NCBI GenBank assembly: GCA_037440925.1
Contig: JBBITF010000029.1
Span: 1-35,031, forward strand
Direction of reading: 5' to 3'
DNA from: JAABUE01 sp037440925
GTDB lineage: Bacteria > Chloroflexota > Anaerolineae > Anaerolineales > Villigracilaceae
Length of the DNA stretch: 35,031 nt
The notes beneath the pieces are model-generated. The model saw only the letters and a program-made list of their open reading frames with translations. It was not told where the DNA came from and searched no databases. The position numbers were made by a program, and so were the translations under genes. Positions 24,389 to 32,398 of this stretch are shown here, one piece after another; the stretch's first letter is position 1; every line of letters begins with the position of its first letter.

Positions 24389-25816
24389 TTAGGGAAAGAA
24401 GATTTTGATTTTTACGCCGTAGAAACGCTCGGCGCATTTGGTAATCCAAAAGCCGGTTTTGCCTGGCGGGTCTAAGTCGCGGATTCCGCCAACCGGGGCG
24501 CCGTCAATGGCTGGGACGAGGACGCTGTTGGCGGTAGTGGCCGCTTCCAGGCGGATGATCGCATCCCGCTCGTCCCAGGCCTGCGCGCGGTGCGCATAGA
24601 GGTCTATTTTACCGGCGGTCGTGGAGATGGAGTAAGCCGTCCAAACATAGGCCAGCAAGAGCAGGAACGAGAACAAGGGATAGATCCATTGAGGCGCGCG
24701 CCATCCACGCAAAGCGTCACCGCAGACCCAACCGGCGCAGACCAGGGCCAGCACGACCACGAAGGTGGGGATGATTTGGGCGCGCAGGGCCGGCACGCCT
24801 TTTTCGATGTAGGCGCTGGGGGCAAGCGCGGCTGCCACCAAAGTCACAGCCAGCACGCCCAGCGACAGCATGGCGAACAAGCAGGCGCGCCAGCCGAGCC
24901 TTTCTTTATCGGCTGAGGGGAGAAGAAATCCCAGCAATGCAGCGATGACAAAGACGAGCAGGCGTTGGTAGTCTTTGAACCAGGCCGCCAGGAAAGCATA
25001 GGTGAATTGCATCAGCAGCCGAGCCAGTTGAGCAAAGTCTGCGGTGCTGCCATAACGTGCCGCGCGCACTTGACTAGTGGGGGAGTAAATCAACAGGGCC
25101 ATAGCCAGCAGGGAGAAGAGCAGCGCTGCCCCTGCGCTAGGCAAGCATCGGGCTGCCCAGGGGCGTTTGCGAACAGCGCCAAGCACGGCAAAGAGGAGAT
25201 ACCATCCTAACGCGGCGACCAGGAAGGCGCATCCGGCCTCCGAGAATCCGCCTGCCAGGAACGAGAGCAGCCCAATCCAGGCCATGCGGACGGGCGAGGG
25301 TTTTTCCTGGAGGGCTTGTTGGGTCAGCAGGGCAAGAATCCATACGGTCGCTACCAACGGGGCGGTATAAGGCAAAAAGCCAGATCGCCAGTAGATGGAT
25401 TGGTACAGGTGCGGCGCCAGGTAGAGGGTAAAGTAGACGCCGATAGCGGCCAACAGGAGGGGGAAAAGTAATGACTGCTGGTCGCCGTTCAGGCGCTGGA
25501 GGCGGCGCAGAAAAACGGCCAGGCCGCTCATCCACAAAAAAATTGCCAGGAACGTCATCCATTGCAAGCCAGGGATGCCAAAGGCTTGCAGCAGAGCGGA
25601 AAACAGAGTCAAGGAGAAACGGTTAGAGGCGTAGGTGGTGATGTAGGTATAGCCTTGCATGAAACCCCAAAAGCCCAGGTCTTTGAGGTTGGCGTTGTAG
25701 CACCAGTCGTCTGCCCAATAGCGGTTGTAGAGGCCGAGAAAGGCAAAGACGCCCAGCCCAATCACGAACAGGGCCAGGCTGAACAAGGCTATTCCTTTCT
25801 TGAGGGGCGTTGTCAT
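24389..25816 (-). CDS. Multi-membrane GT-C-like protein (DUF6056-like)
   Basis: 475 residues, about eleven predicted membrane helices; first gene of the minus-strand glycan operon. After helix 1, LYNRYWADDWCYNANLKDLGF has D36-D37 as the likely acidic catalytic pair, followed by YITTYASNRFSLTLFSALL, a combination I associate with the DUF6056 membrane family. The C terminus (about 410-475) is an outside domain: AQAWDERDAIIRLEAATTANSVLVPAIDG. No strong ribosome-binding site precedes ATG 25816. Function is presumably transfer of a sugar outside the membrane, by inference from fold and neighbours. Confidence 0.7.
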   Translation of the reverse strand: MTTPLKKGIALFSLALFVIGLGVFAFLGLYNRYWADDWCYNANLKDLGFWGFMQGYTYITTYASNRFSLTLFSALLQAFGIPGLQWMTFLAIFLWMSGLAVFLRRLQRLNGDQQSLLFPLLLAAIGVYFTLYLAPHLYQSIYWRSGFLPYTAPLVATVWILALLTQQALQEKPSPVRMAWIGLLSFLAGGFSEAGCAFLVAALGWYLLFAVLGAVRKRPWAARCLPSAGAALLFSLLAMALLIYSPTSQVRAARYGSTADFAQLARLLMQFTYAFLAAWFKDYQRLLVFVIAALLGFLLPSADKERLGWRACLFAMLSLGVLAVTLVAAALAPSAYIEKGVPALRAQIIPTFVVVLALVCAGWVCGDALRGWRAPQWIYPLFSFLLLLAYVWTAYSISTTAGKIDLYAHRAQAWDERDAIIRLEAATTANSVLVPAIDGAPVGGIRDLDPPGKTGFWITKCAERFYGVKIKIFFP

Positions 25817-26161
25817 GTGCGCAATTATAAATCATGGTGCAGTGCTCTTCGGCTGGCTTGCACGCAAAGGGCATCAGCGTGATCTGCCGGTTTTGCAGAT
25901 GGCGTAAAAAACAACTGTCTGGCGCCATCGTTCTATTGGGCCCTGATAGCAGCGTAGCGCCAGCCTTTGGTCGGTGCCAGGCAAAGCCTGGTGTTCCTCA
26001 AACGATTGGCGCCTGCTCTCAACATTAAAATAGGCGCGAGGGTAGGCAGAGTTCCTTTTGAAAAGCCCTAGACAGGGCGCTGAGCGCTTGCCATTTTAGG
26101 CCTGTTTGCGGTATAAGTCCTGGGTATCTTCTCATAGCGCGGCTTCCAGGCGCAACCAACC
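25817..26161. other. Intergenic region between divergent glycan operon and dcd
   Basis: No gene is visible. It contains short inverted repeats, for example GCCAGGC-AAA-GCCTGGT at about 25977-25993, and a candidate promoter for dcd. It must also hold the minus-strand promoter of the glycan operon, which I cannot place. Confidence 0.5.
26088..26117 (+). promoter_or_regulatory. Candidate promoter for dcd
   Basis: TTGCCA (26088-26093) and TATAAG (26112-26117) with an 18-base spacer, a reasonable sigma70-type match. It lies about 160 bases before the dcd start, so the dispersed palindrome at 26162-26211 would fall in the 5' untranslated leader. Confidence 0.45.
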
Positions 26162-26211
26162 GTAGGACAGGTCTCCGACCTGTCCTGGACAGACCAAAGG
26201 TTTGTCCTACG
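26162..26211 (-). repeat. Single inverted copy of the 55-bp palindromic repeat
   Basis: Reverse complement of the unit tandemly repeated at 9260-9420: it reads GTAGGACAGGTCTCCGACCT, then GGACAGACCAAAGGTTTGTCC and TAC on the plus strand. It lies 65 bases upstream of dcd, so a structured leader is possible. It also creates a false ATG (26202) in frame with dcd. Confidence 0.88.
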
Positions 26212-26276
26212 CAACCGTAGAATGTTCCACGCCGGGAGGCGTTGGATGCAGAAACTTTACTTTGTTAGGAGAAAAA

Positions 26277-26831
26277 ATGGGCCTCAAACCTGATTATTGG
26301 ATCCGCAAAATGGCGCTCGAACATAGGATGATCGAGCCATTCGTAGAAAGCCAGGTACGCAACGGCGTTATTTCTTATGGCGTGTCGTCCTATGGCTACG
26401 ATATCCGGGTAGCCGATGAATTCAAGATTTTTACCAATGTCTATTCCGTTGTTGTGGACCCCAAGAACTTTGACCCTAAGTCTATGGTGGATTTCAAGGG
26501 CCCGGTATGTGTGATTCCTCCCAACTCGTTTGCGCTGGCGCGCACGGTGGAATACTTCCGCATTCCGCGCAAGGTGTTGACGGTGTGTGTAGGAAAGTCC
26601 ACATACGCGCGCTGTGGCATCATCGTCAACGTCACACCCTTTGAACCAGAATGGCAGGGCTTTGTTACACTCGAAATCTCGAACACGACGCCGCTCCCGG
26701 CTAAAATCTATGCCAATGAGGGCATCGCGCAGGTGCTGTTCTTCGAGGCCGATGAGGAATGCGAAGTGTCCTACGCAGATAAGAAGGGCAAGTATCAAGG
26801 ACAGCAGACGATTGTGCTGCCGAAGTTGTAA
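26277..26831 (+). CDS. dcd: dCTP deaminase
   Basis: Deaminates dCTP to dUTP, supplying dTMP synthesis. 184 residues from ATG 26277, which is preceded by TAGGAGA; the upstream in-frame ATG at 26202 lies inside a dispersed repeat and adds 25 residues unlike the family. SYGVSSYGYDIRVADEF (33-49), GKSTYARCGI (106-115, with the substrate-binding S108/R112 pair) and GFVTLEISN (128-136, catalytic E133) are the family motifs, followed by ANEGIAQVLFF. Length is close to the usual 180-195. It converges on pheT with 15 bases between stops. Confidence 0.93.
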   Translation: MGLKPDYWIRKMALEHRMIEPFVESQVRNGVISYGVSSYGYDIRVADEFKIFTNVYSVVVDPKNFDPKSMVDFKGPVCVIPPNSFALARTVEYFRIPRKVLTVCVGKSTYARCGIIVNVTPFEPEWQGFVTLEISNTTPLPAKIYANEGIAQVLFFEADEECEVSYADKKGKYQGQQTIVLPKL

Positions 26832-26846
26832 AGGGCTTTTCTCGGC

Positions 26847-29363
26847 TTAGCCTCTCAACTGGGCGCCCAGTTCGCGCTCGAGCCGCCTGACGATCTTGTT
26901 GCGGATGTCGGCAGCTTCTTTGTCGGTGAGCGTCTTCTCGGCCTGGTAGGTCAGGCTATAGGCCAGCGACTTTTTGCCGGCGCCGACCTGCTCGCCGCGA
27001 TAGACGTCGAACAGTTTGACGCCGGTCAGCACCTTGCCGCCGGTTTGGCGGATGAGCGCCTCGACTTTCGCCGCCGAGATGGATTCATCCACGATAAGGG
27101 CGATGTCTTCCAGCACAGGCGGGACGTCGGGGACAGACGCCAGTTCGTAGTCGGTTGAGGCGGCGGCTCGCAGGGCGCTCAGGTCAAATTCGGCTACCAG
27201 CACGGGTGGCTCGCCAAATTCGTATTTGCCCTTGACCAGGGGATGTAGTTCGCCGAACACGCCAATTGTTTGCCCGCCGGCCTGGATTTCTGCGGCTTTG
27301 CCGGGGTGGAGATATTTAACGGAGTCGGTCGGGATGTAGACGATGTCCGTTAAACGGAGGCCGCTCAAAAGGAGTTCGAGGCGGCCCTTCAGGTCGTAGA
27401 AGTCCCACGTGCGGCTGGTCTTCTCGTCCCAGGCGGTCTCGTCCCGCAGGCCGTTCATCACAACGGCAAGTTTGCGCGGTTCGAGGGGTAAGTCGCCCGG
27501 TACAGGTTCAAAGACAGGCCCAATCTCGAACAAGGCTAATCCTTCGCGCAGACGGGCGTTGCGTTCCAGGCTGTCTAGCGCCGAGGCCAGTAAACTGCGG
27601 CGCAGAATGCTCTTTTCGGGGGCGATGGGATTGGCGATTTTTACGGCTTGGCCGCTCACGCCCAGGCGGGCTTCGTTTTCGGCGGAGGTGAGGCGGTAAC
27701 TGACAATTTCTTGAAAGCCGAGGGCGACCAGTTTGTCGCGCAGGGTTTCTTCCCACTCGTGAAGCGGGTTGCCGATCTGCGGCGGGAGGCCGTCGGCCAT
27801 GCGGGTTTCGGGGATGTTTTCGTAGCCGTACAGGCGGGCAATCTCTTCCAGTATATCGGCCAGGCCGACCACGCCTTCGCCAATGTCCATGCGATGAGGC
27901 GGGGTTTTGGCGATGACCTTTTCGCCCTCGACTTGGCATTCGAATTCAACCCGCTCCAACAGGTCGGCGATTTCGCGCGCCGAAAGCCGGATGCCCAGCA
28001 GACGTTCCACATTTTGGGGGGTCACTTCGACCAGCGGGTCGTGCGGCGGCAGCGGGTACTCGTCCACCAGGCCGGGGGCAATGACTCCGCCCGTCCAGGC
28101 AGCCATATATTGTAAACCGAGACGCACGCCCTGGTCGGCCAGGGCCGGATGCACGCCGCGCGAGAAGCGGAAGGAAGCCTCGCTGGGCAGGTTGTGTTGG
28201 GCTGCTGTGCGGCGGATGTTGATGAAGTTCCAGGCCGCGCCTTCGAGCAGCACGTTGCGGGTCTTTTCGGTGATTTCGGATTCCTGCCCGCCCATCACGC
28301 CCGCAATCGAGAGCGGCCCGGCGGCGTCGCATACCAGCACGTTGAGCGGGCTGAGGTTGCGTTCCACGCCGTCAAGGGTGGTCAGTTTTTCGCCCTCGCG
28401 GGCGGCGCGGGTGGAGATGACCACCGGCTTACCCCTGGCCCGCTCTACCAGCACGTCGTAGTCGAAGGCGTGAAGCGGTTCGCCTAGTTCGAGCATGGCA
28501 TAGTTGGTGGCGTCTACCAGGGCGTTGATCGGACGCATTCCGGCCAGCCGCAGGCGGCGCTGGATTTTATAGGGGCTGGGTTTGGATTGGACGTTCCGAA
28601 TCAGCCCCAGCACAAAGCGCGGATTCAAGGACGGGTCGCTGATCTCGATGCTGACCAGCCCCTCGATCGGACTCCCTTCGGCCGGGTACCGTATTTCGGG
28701 CTTTTTCAATGGCCGATGGGTCAATGCCGCCAACTCGCGGGCCACGCCCAGCACGCTGGCGCAGCGCCCCATGTTGGGCAAAATGGAAATGTCTAGCACG
28801 GCGTCGCCCATGTAATCTACCAGGGGCATGCCTGTAGGTGCATCCTCATCCAGGATGATGATGCCCTCGTGTTCCTCGGAAATGCCCAATTCTTTTTCTG
28901 AGCAGACCATCGAGTACGATTCTACGCCGCGGATCTTGGTGCGTTTGAGGGTGGTTAGCGTCAAGCCCTCGGCGTGACCGTCGTAGAGGGTAGCGCCTTC
29001 TCGGGCATACGCGGCTTTGATAGGTTTGGGCAATTTGCCGAGGCCCTTGTAGTCGAACAGATTGGGCGCGCCGGTCAAAACGGTGTGTTGGCTTTCGCCG
29101 TCGAACAAGTCGCACAGCACCAGCCGGTCGGCGTTGGGGTGCGGCATCACCTCGCGGATTTCGGCTACTACCAGTTTGTGGCGCTGCCAGGCAATGCCGC
29201 TGGTCTTGAACTCGTGCCGGGCCGCGCCTTCGGGCATGGGCAAGCCCACGTAGCGGATTTCGTCCACTTCGAGGCCGGCCAGGGTCAATTTGCGGGCAAT
29301 GTCTTCGACGGAGAGGCCGTCGGTGTTTACAAAGTCTTGTAACCATGAAAGAGGTAGTTTCAT
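26847..29363 (-). CDS. pheT: Phenylalanine-tRNA ligase beta subunit
   Basis: Non-catalytic partner of PheS in the (alpha-beta)2 enzyme that charges tRNA-Phe. 838 residues, slightly longer than the usual 790-820. Order of domains: N-terminal segment MKLPLSWLQDFV; OB-fold tRNA-binding domain (about 45-165; HKLVVAEIREVMPHPNADRL); B3/B4 editing domain (about 225-390; FSRGVHPALAD at its end); B5 domain with ILEEIARLYGYENIPETRM (about 485-505); synthetase-like core; C-terminal anticodon-binding FDX-ACB domain (about 745-838; PDVPPVLEDIALIVDESI...YQAEKTLTDKEAADIRNKIV). It lies 42 bases after pheS and is co-transcribed from the T-box leader. Confidence 0.96.
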   Translation of the reverse strand: MKLPLSWLQDFVNTDGLSVEDIARKLTLAGLEVDEIRYVGLPMPEGAARHEFKTSGIAWQRHKLVVAEIREVMPHPNADRLVLCDLFDGESQHTVLTGAPNLFDYKGLGKLPKPIKAAYAREGATLYDGHAEGLTLTTLKRTKIRGVESYSMVCSEKELGISEEHEGIIILDEDAPTGMPLVDYMGDAVLDISILPNMGRCASVLGVARELAALTHRPLKKPEIRYPAEGSPIEGLVSIEISDPSLNPRFVLGLIRNVQSKPSPYKIQRRLRLAGMRPINALVDATNYAMLELGEPLHAFDYDVLVERARGKPVVISTRAAREGEKLTTLDGVERNLSPLNVLVCDAAGPLSIAGVMGGQESEITEKTRNVLLEGAAWNFINIRRTAAQHNLPSEASFRFSRGVHPALADQGVRLGLQYMAAWTGGVIAPGLVDEYPLPPHDPLVEVTPQNVERLLGIRLSAREIADLLERVEFECQVEGEKVIAKTPPHRMDIGEGVVGLADILEEIARLYGYENIPETRMADGLPPQIGNPLHEWEETLRDKLVALGFQEIVSYRLTSAENEARLGVSGQAVKIANPIAPEKSILRRSLLASALDSLERNARLREGLALFEIGPVFEPVPGDLPLEPRKLAVVMNGLRDETAWDEKTSRTWDFYDLKGRLELLLSGLRLTDIVYIPTDSVKYLHPGKAAEIQAGGQTIGVFGELHPLVKGKYEFGEPPVLVAEFDLSALRAAASTDYELASVPDVPPVLEDIALIVDESISAAKVEALIRQTGGKVLTGVKLFDVYRGEQVGAGKKSLAYSLTYQAEKTLTDKEAADIRNKIVRRLERELGAQLRG

Positions 29364-29405
29364 AAATGCTCCTTGTTCACTTCTTCCTACTCTCTACTCT
29401 CTTGC

Positions 29406-30464
29406 CTAAAATTGCTCCAAAAACCTCACGTCATTTCCCCAGAAATAACGGATGTCATTGATCTTGTTGCGCAGCATCAACTGGCGTTCAGGTCCCATGC
29501 CGAAGGCGTAGCCAGTGTAGCGTTTGGGGTCATAGCCTCCGTTTTGCAACACGATGGGATGTACCATGCCGCAGCCCAGGATCTCCAGCCAGCCAGAATT
29601 CTTGCAGACCGAACAGCCTTTGCCGCCGCACACAAAGCACTCGATGTCCATTTCGGCGCTAGGTTCTGTGAATGGGAAGTATGAGGCGCGGAAGCGGGTG
29701 CGGGCAGCCTGCCCAAACATGCGCCGGGCGAAATCGGAGAGCGTCCCTTTCAGGTCGGCAAAGGTGATATGTTTGCCTACAGCCAGTCCCTCCACCTGAT
29801 TGAACTGGACTTCTGAGCGGGCGGTGATTTGCTCATTGCGAAAACACATGCCTGGCAGGGCGATGCGGATGGGCGGCGGGTTGTCGGGATTTTTGGCGCA
29901 AGCCTCTCGCATGGCGCGAATTTGCCCTGGCGAGGTGTGCGTGCGCAGCAAAATCGGGTTGTCGCCGCGCTCCCCGGCCTCGACGAAGAGCGAATCCTGC
30001 ATTTCGCGGGCCGGGTGATGCGGCGGGAAGTTGAGCGCCTGAAAGTTCATCTCGTCCGTTTCGACCTCGCGGGAGGTGTAGACCTGAAAGCCCATTTCGG
30101 CCAAAATATTTAGCACGCGGCGCAGTTGCTGGGTGGACGGGTGCAAGCGGCCGACTCGAATGCGGCGGCCGGGCAAGGTCACATCCAATTTCTCTTCTTG
30201 CAGCGATTTTGCCAGCAGGGCCGCCTTGATGGCCTCCGTTTGCCTGGTCAACGCCGCTTCCAGCGTCATCTTGACGCGATTGGCTGCCTGTCCTATGGCC
30301 GGGCGCTCCTCTTTTGAGAGGCTTCCCAGGCTCGAAAAGACTTGCATCAATGCCGAACTGCGGCCCAGGTGCTTCACCCGCCAGGCTTCCAGCGCAGCCG
30401 GTTCGGTCACTGCGTCGAGCGCGGTCAACGCGTTTTGTTCGATCTCTTTCAATTTAGCCAGCAT
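29406..30464 (-). CDS. pheS: Phenylalanine-tRNA ligase alpha subunit
   Basis: Catalytic subunit. 352 residues: N-terminal coiled coil (about 1-90), then the class II core with motif 2 FRNEQITARSEVQFNQVEGL (208-227) and motif 3 GYAFGMGPERQLMLRNK (318-334). HTSPGQIR (176-183) is typical of bacterial PheS. An inserted Cys knuckle, C276-x2-C279-x4-C284-x2-C287 (FVCGGKGCSVCK), is like that of thermophile-type PheS and could bind zinc. ATG 30464 is preceded by GAGGAG about eight bases upstream. Expression is expected to respond to uncharged tRNA-Phe through the T-box. Confidence 0.96.
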   Translation of the reverse strand: MLAKLKEIEQNALTALDAVTEPAALEAWRVKHLGRSSALMQVFSSLGSLSKEERPAIGQAANRVKMTLEAALTRQTEAIKAALLAKSLQEEKLDVTLPGRRIRVGRLHPSTQQLRRVLNILAEMGFQVYTSREVETDEMNFQALNFPPHHPAREMQDSLFVEAGERGDNPILLRTHTSPGQIRAMREACAKNPDNPPPIRIALPGMCFRNEQITARSEVQFNQVEGLAVGKHITFADLKGTLSDFARRMFGQAARTRFRASYFPFTEPSAEMDIECFVCGGKGCSVCKNSGWLEILGCGMVHPIVLQNGGYDPKRYTGYAFGMGPERQLMLRNKINDIRYFWGNDVRFLEQF

Positions 30465-30482
30465 ACGTATCTCCTCAGATGA

Positions 30483-30535
30483 GAGAGTAGAGAATAGGAG
30501 TCGAGAGTAATCACTGTTCTCTTTTCTCTACTCTC
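30483..30535. repeat. Inverted repeat between T-box and pheS
   Basis: GAGAGTAGAGAA (30483-30494) and TTCTCTACTCTC (30524-30535) form a perfect 12-bp stem with a 29-base loop. A related run, CTACTCTCTACTCTC, lies at 29388-29402 between pheS and pheT, so this is a dispersed microsatellite-like element as well as a potential leader hairpin. Confidence 0.6.
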
Positions 30536-30548
30536 TATTCCCTGGTTT

Positions 30549-30830
30549 CCAAAAAGAAAATCCTCCCATCCACAATGGGACGGGAGGGAGTTCCCGCGGT
30601 ACCACCCAAATTAGCCTTTTCAGGCCCGCTTTACGCCGACCAACATCGGCTTCCCGTGTAACGTCGGGAGCACGGCTCAGACTACAGGTTGCGCAAAATG
30701 GCATTTTGCGCTACGTTCACCTGAACGGCTCGAGAGGGAACTTCGATTGGGTTCAACCGAGCGCAAGTTTCAGCCGATCCTCACGCCTCTCTGGCGGCCT
30801 CTGCCAGCCTACTTTCCTCTGTCGCAGCCT
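30549..30830 (-). ncRNA. T-box riboswitch leader of pheST
   Basis: On the minus strand GGGTGGTACCGCGGGAA (30607-30591) matches the T-box consensus AGGGTGGNACCGCG that pairs with the NCCA end of uncharged tRNA. A terminator follows: CTCCCGTCC / GGATGGGAG stem (30586-30563) and a T-rich run (30560-30551). Upstream, GCGACAGAGGAAAGTAG (about 30827-30811) resembles the base of stem I, and GCGCAAAATG-C-CATTTTGCGC (30711-30690) is a strong internal stem, likely stem III. I could not fix the specifier codon; a TTC (Phe) lies in the stem I region at about 30740. Low charging of tRNA-Phe would stabilise the antiterminator and switch pheST on. Confidence 0.88.
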
Positions 30831-30834
30831 GTAT

Positions 30835-30869
30835 GTTATATCTTATTGAAACGCCCCGAAGGTGTTATA
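30835..30869 (-). promoter_or_regulatory. Candidate -10 boxes for the pheST leader
   Basis: Two TATAAC hexamers on the minus strand (30840-30835 and 30869-30864) lie just ahead of the T-box. Neither has a convincing -35 at the best spacing; the one nearer the leader would start transcription around 30828. Confidence 0.35.
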
Positions 30870-30954
30870 GAGCGCAATTTTGGCGGCAAAACCGAACCTT
30901 CGGGACGCGGGTTCTGCTACGTTATAGTATGCAGGCAATTATCTGCAAAAATAA

Positions 30955-31065
30955 AGGGCTGTCAAGGGCAGGTTGCTGACCCATTTGCTGGTTCCGGCAG
31001 GCCGACTGTTCTTCTGGCGCACCCGCGAAGGGCGAGAAGTGGACTTCGTCGTCGAAGGGCTGTAG
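30955..31065 (+). pseudogene. C-terminal fragment resembling an AAA ATPase DUF4143 domain
   Basis: The frame ending at TAG 31063-31065 reads LFFWRTREGREVDFVVEGL. The W/R...EVDFVVE pattern is that of the end of the nuclease-like DUF4143 domain in small AAA+ ATPases. In-frame stops at 30925 and 30952 mean nothing upstream belongs to it. Only the last 30 or so codons survive, abutting the end of a truncated gene on the other strand. Confidence 0.45.
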
Positions 31066-31415
31066 GGGCTTTCGCCTTCCCAGGTCAGCGGGCGCTCGGT
31101 GAGGCCGAAGGCCGGGCGGTCATAGGCGATGACGGCGCCCAGCGCGCCCAGCGGCTGCATGACGGCCCACCAGGCGTAGAGGCTGGCGCCGAAGCCGTGC
31201 AGCAGGACGAAGGTCGGCTCGCCCTGGCCGGTGATTTTGTAGTGGACGGTGAGACCGTTGATTTCGATGAAGCGGCTGTCGGGGTCGGCGAGTTGCTCGA
31301 TGGGCTTTGTCCCCTCCAGCGGCAGGATGGGGACGAGGAAGAGGCCGACGAGGAGGAATGCCAGAAGGGAGGTCAGGACGATGAGGAGGGTGCGAGAGAG
31401 GCGGGAGTTTTTCAT
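31060..31415 (-). pseudogene. Truncated alpha/beta hydrolase
   Basis: From ATG 31415 the frame reads a membrane anchor (MKNSRLSRTLLIVLTSLLAFLLVGL), then FIEINGLTVHYKITGQGEPTFVLLHGFGASLYAWWAVMQPL and VIAYDRPAFGLTERPL. These are the first strands of an alpha/beta hydrolase with the HGFG oxyanion motif. At about 31060 similarity ends, just after GESPYS, before the GxSxG nucleophile that would follow. The frame stays open by chance to 30939 with unrelated residues. Missing nucleophile, acid and His make it inactive. The break coincides with the DUF4143 remnant. Confidence 0.7.
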
Positions 31416-31451
31416 GGGAGGAAGTCGGATGGTCTTGAGTCGGATAGTCGC

Positions 31452-31482
31452 AGCCACAGATTACACAGATTACACAGATTGC
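31452..31482. repeat. Tandem ACACAGATT microrepeat
   Basis: Three near-identical 10-base units (CACAGATTA CACAGATTA CACAGATTG) between the hydrolase remnant and the next gene, a kind of dispersed microrepeat often mis-called as protein (CVICVIC). Confidence 0.7.
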
Positions 31483-31919
31483 ACAAATTTTTTGACCTGG
31501 ACGGCATGGCACCAATCGAAGAAGAACAAAAACGCGCCCTGGAGGAAGATGCCGATGCCGGTGCCCAGCCAGAGCGGGTTTGAGGCGCCGGGAAAGACGG
31601 CCACCAGCACGCCGCCGAGCATGTAGAGAACGTCCAGGGCAGTGTTGATCCCCAGGATGCGGCCGAGGTTACGGGCCTCGCCCGGGGCGGCCGCGGCGGC
31701 CTGCTCGACCGTCAGCCGGGCGCGGCGTTTTCGGGTGCCGGTTGCCCCGCCCCAGGCGATGAGCAGGTCCACCAGCCCCCAGCCGATGAACTGGAAGGCG
31801 ATGCCGTTCCAGAGTGGGGTGCGGACGAGGAGCATGCCCAGCCCGAGCAGGATGCTGATCGCCGCGCCGACGGCAAGGCGGCGGGTGAGGGTGATCTGGA
31901 ATTGCCAGAGGTCATTCAT
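31470..31919 (-). CDS. Small integral membrane protein, function unknown
   Basis: 149 residues with about four predicted membrane helices: LAVGAAISILLGLGMLLV, GIAFQFIGWGLVDLLIAWGG, TALDVLYMLGGVLVAVFPG and GTGIGIFLQGAFLFFFDWCHAV. Between helices 2 and 3 is a cytoplasmic loop TRKRRARLTVEQAAAAAPGEARNLGRIL. It looks like a conserved family of unknown function (possibly DUF6992-like, by memory only). The start overlaps the end of the PPOX gene by eight bases, suggesting they are co-translated. The extreme C terminus (VKKFVQSV) runs into the microrepeat, so the last residues may be recent. Confidence 0.7.
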   Translation of the reverse strand: MNDLWQFQITLTRRLAVGAAISILLGLGMLLVRTPLWNGIAFQFIGWGLVDLLIAWGGATGTRKRRARLTVEQAAAAAPGEARNLGRILGINTALDVLYMLGGVLVAVFPGASNPLWLGTGIGIFLQGAFLFFFDWCHAVQVKKFVQSV

Positions 31920-32280
31920 CGAGAGAAATCTCCAGGATGGTGTAGATGCGCCCCTCGGCAGCGGCCTGGGCAGCCAGTTGACGCTTGATTTCGCCGTATT
32001 TCTCGTCCAGCAACTGATCGACGCGGGCGTAGAGGGCCGGGTCGTCGCGGACCTCGCGCCCGCTGGCGGCCACCCAGGGACCGGTCACGTTCCCGAGGCG
32101 GTCGCAGAGAGCGACGCGCACGCTCGGGTTGGCGCGCAGGCGCTTGACCTTGCCCGATTCGGCCACGGTGCGGATGTAAATCTTCTCGCTGTCGCGCACG
32201 AACCAGACCGGGGTGCGCATGGCTTCGCCGCTGCGGCGGTAGGTTTCGAGGGAGAGGTAGGATTGGGTGGTGAAGTCCAT
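31912..32280 (-). CDS. PPOX-class (F420/flavin-dependent) oxidoreductase
   Basis: 122 residues, a split-barrel flavin/F420-binding domain. SYLSLETYRRSGEAMRTPVWFV (about 7-28) and the following strand IYIRTVAESGKVKRLRANPSVRVALCD are the typical opening of the PPOX class; the end (RIYTILEISLDE) closes the barrel. Such proteins reduce or oxidise small molecules with F420 or FMN; the substrate is unknown. It is related to the next gene upstream (32374-32751), so the pair arose by duplication. Confidence 0.82.
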   Translation of the reverse strand: MDFTTQSYLSLETYRRSGEAMRTPVWFVRDSEKIYIRTVAESGKVKRLRANPSVRVALCDRLGNVTGPWVAASGREVRDDPALYARVDQLLDEKYGEIKRQLAAQAAAEGRIYTILEISLDE

Positions 32281-32285
32281 GGGCG

Positions 32286-32398
32286 GAGTCTGATAGTCTG
32301 AGAGTCAGGAGTCTAATAGGCGGGAGTCTAATAGTCGGCAGTTAAGGAGTCAGATGGTCGAGAAGGGACACGGTCAACGGTCTACGGTCCACGGTCTA
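32286..32398. repeat. Microsatellite-like repeats between PPOX genes
   Basis: 32286-32360 is a run of degenerate AGTCTGATAGTC / AGTCTAATAGTCG units. At 32369-32398 a second type, ACGGTCAACGGTCTACGGTC followed by CACGGTCT, repeats every seven or eight bases. The second type reaches into the 3' end of the neighbouring gene and encodes its last residues and stop. Confidence 0.7.

Noticed and set aside
26202..26276. Earlier start of dcd at 26202
   Set aside because: The ATG lies in a dispersed repeat and the added residues are unlike dCTP deaminases; ATG 26277 has a ribosome-binding site.
30747..31583. 278-codon plus-strand open frame
   Set aside because: Crosses the T-box leader, a rearrangement junction, a hydrolase remnant and a microrepeat; the sequence is low-complexity acidic filler.
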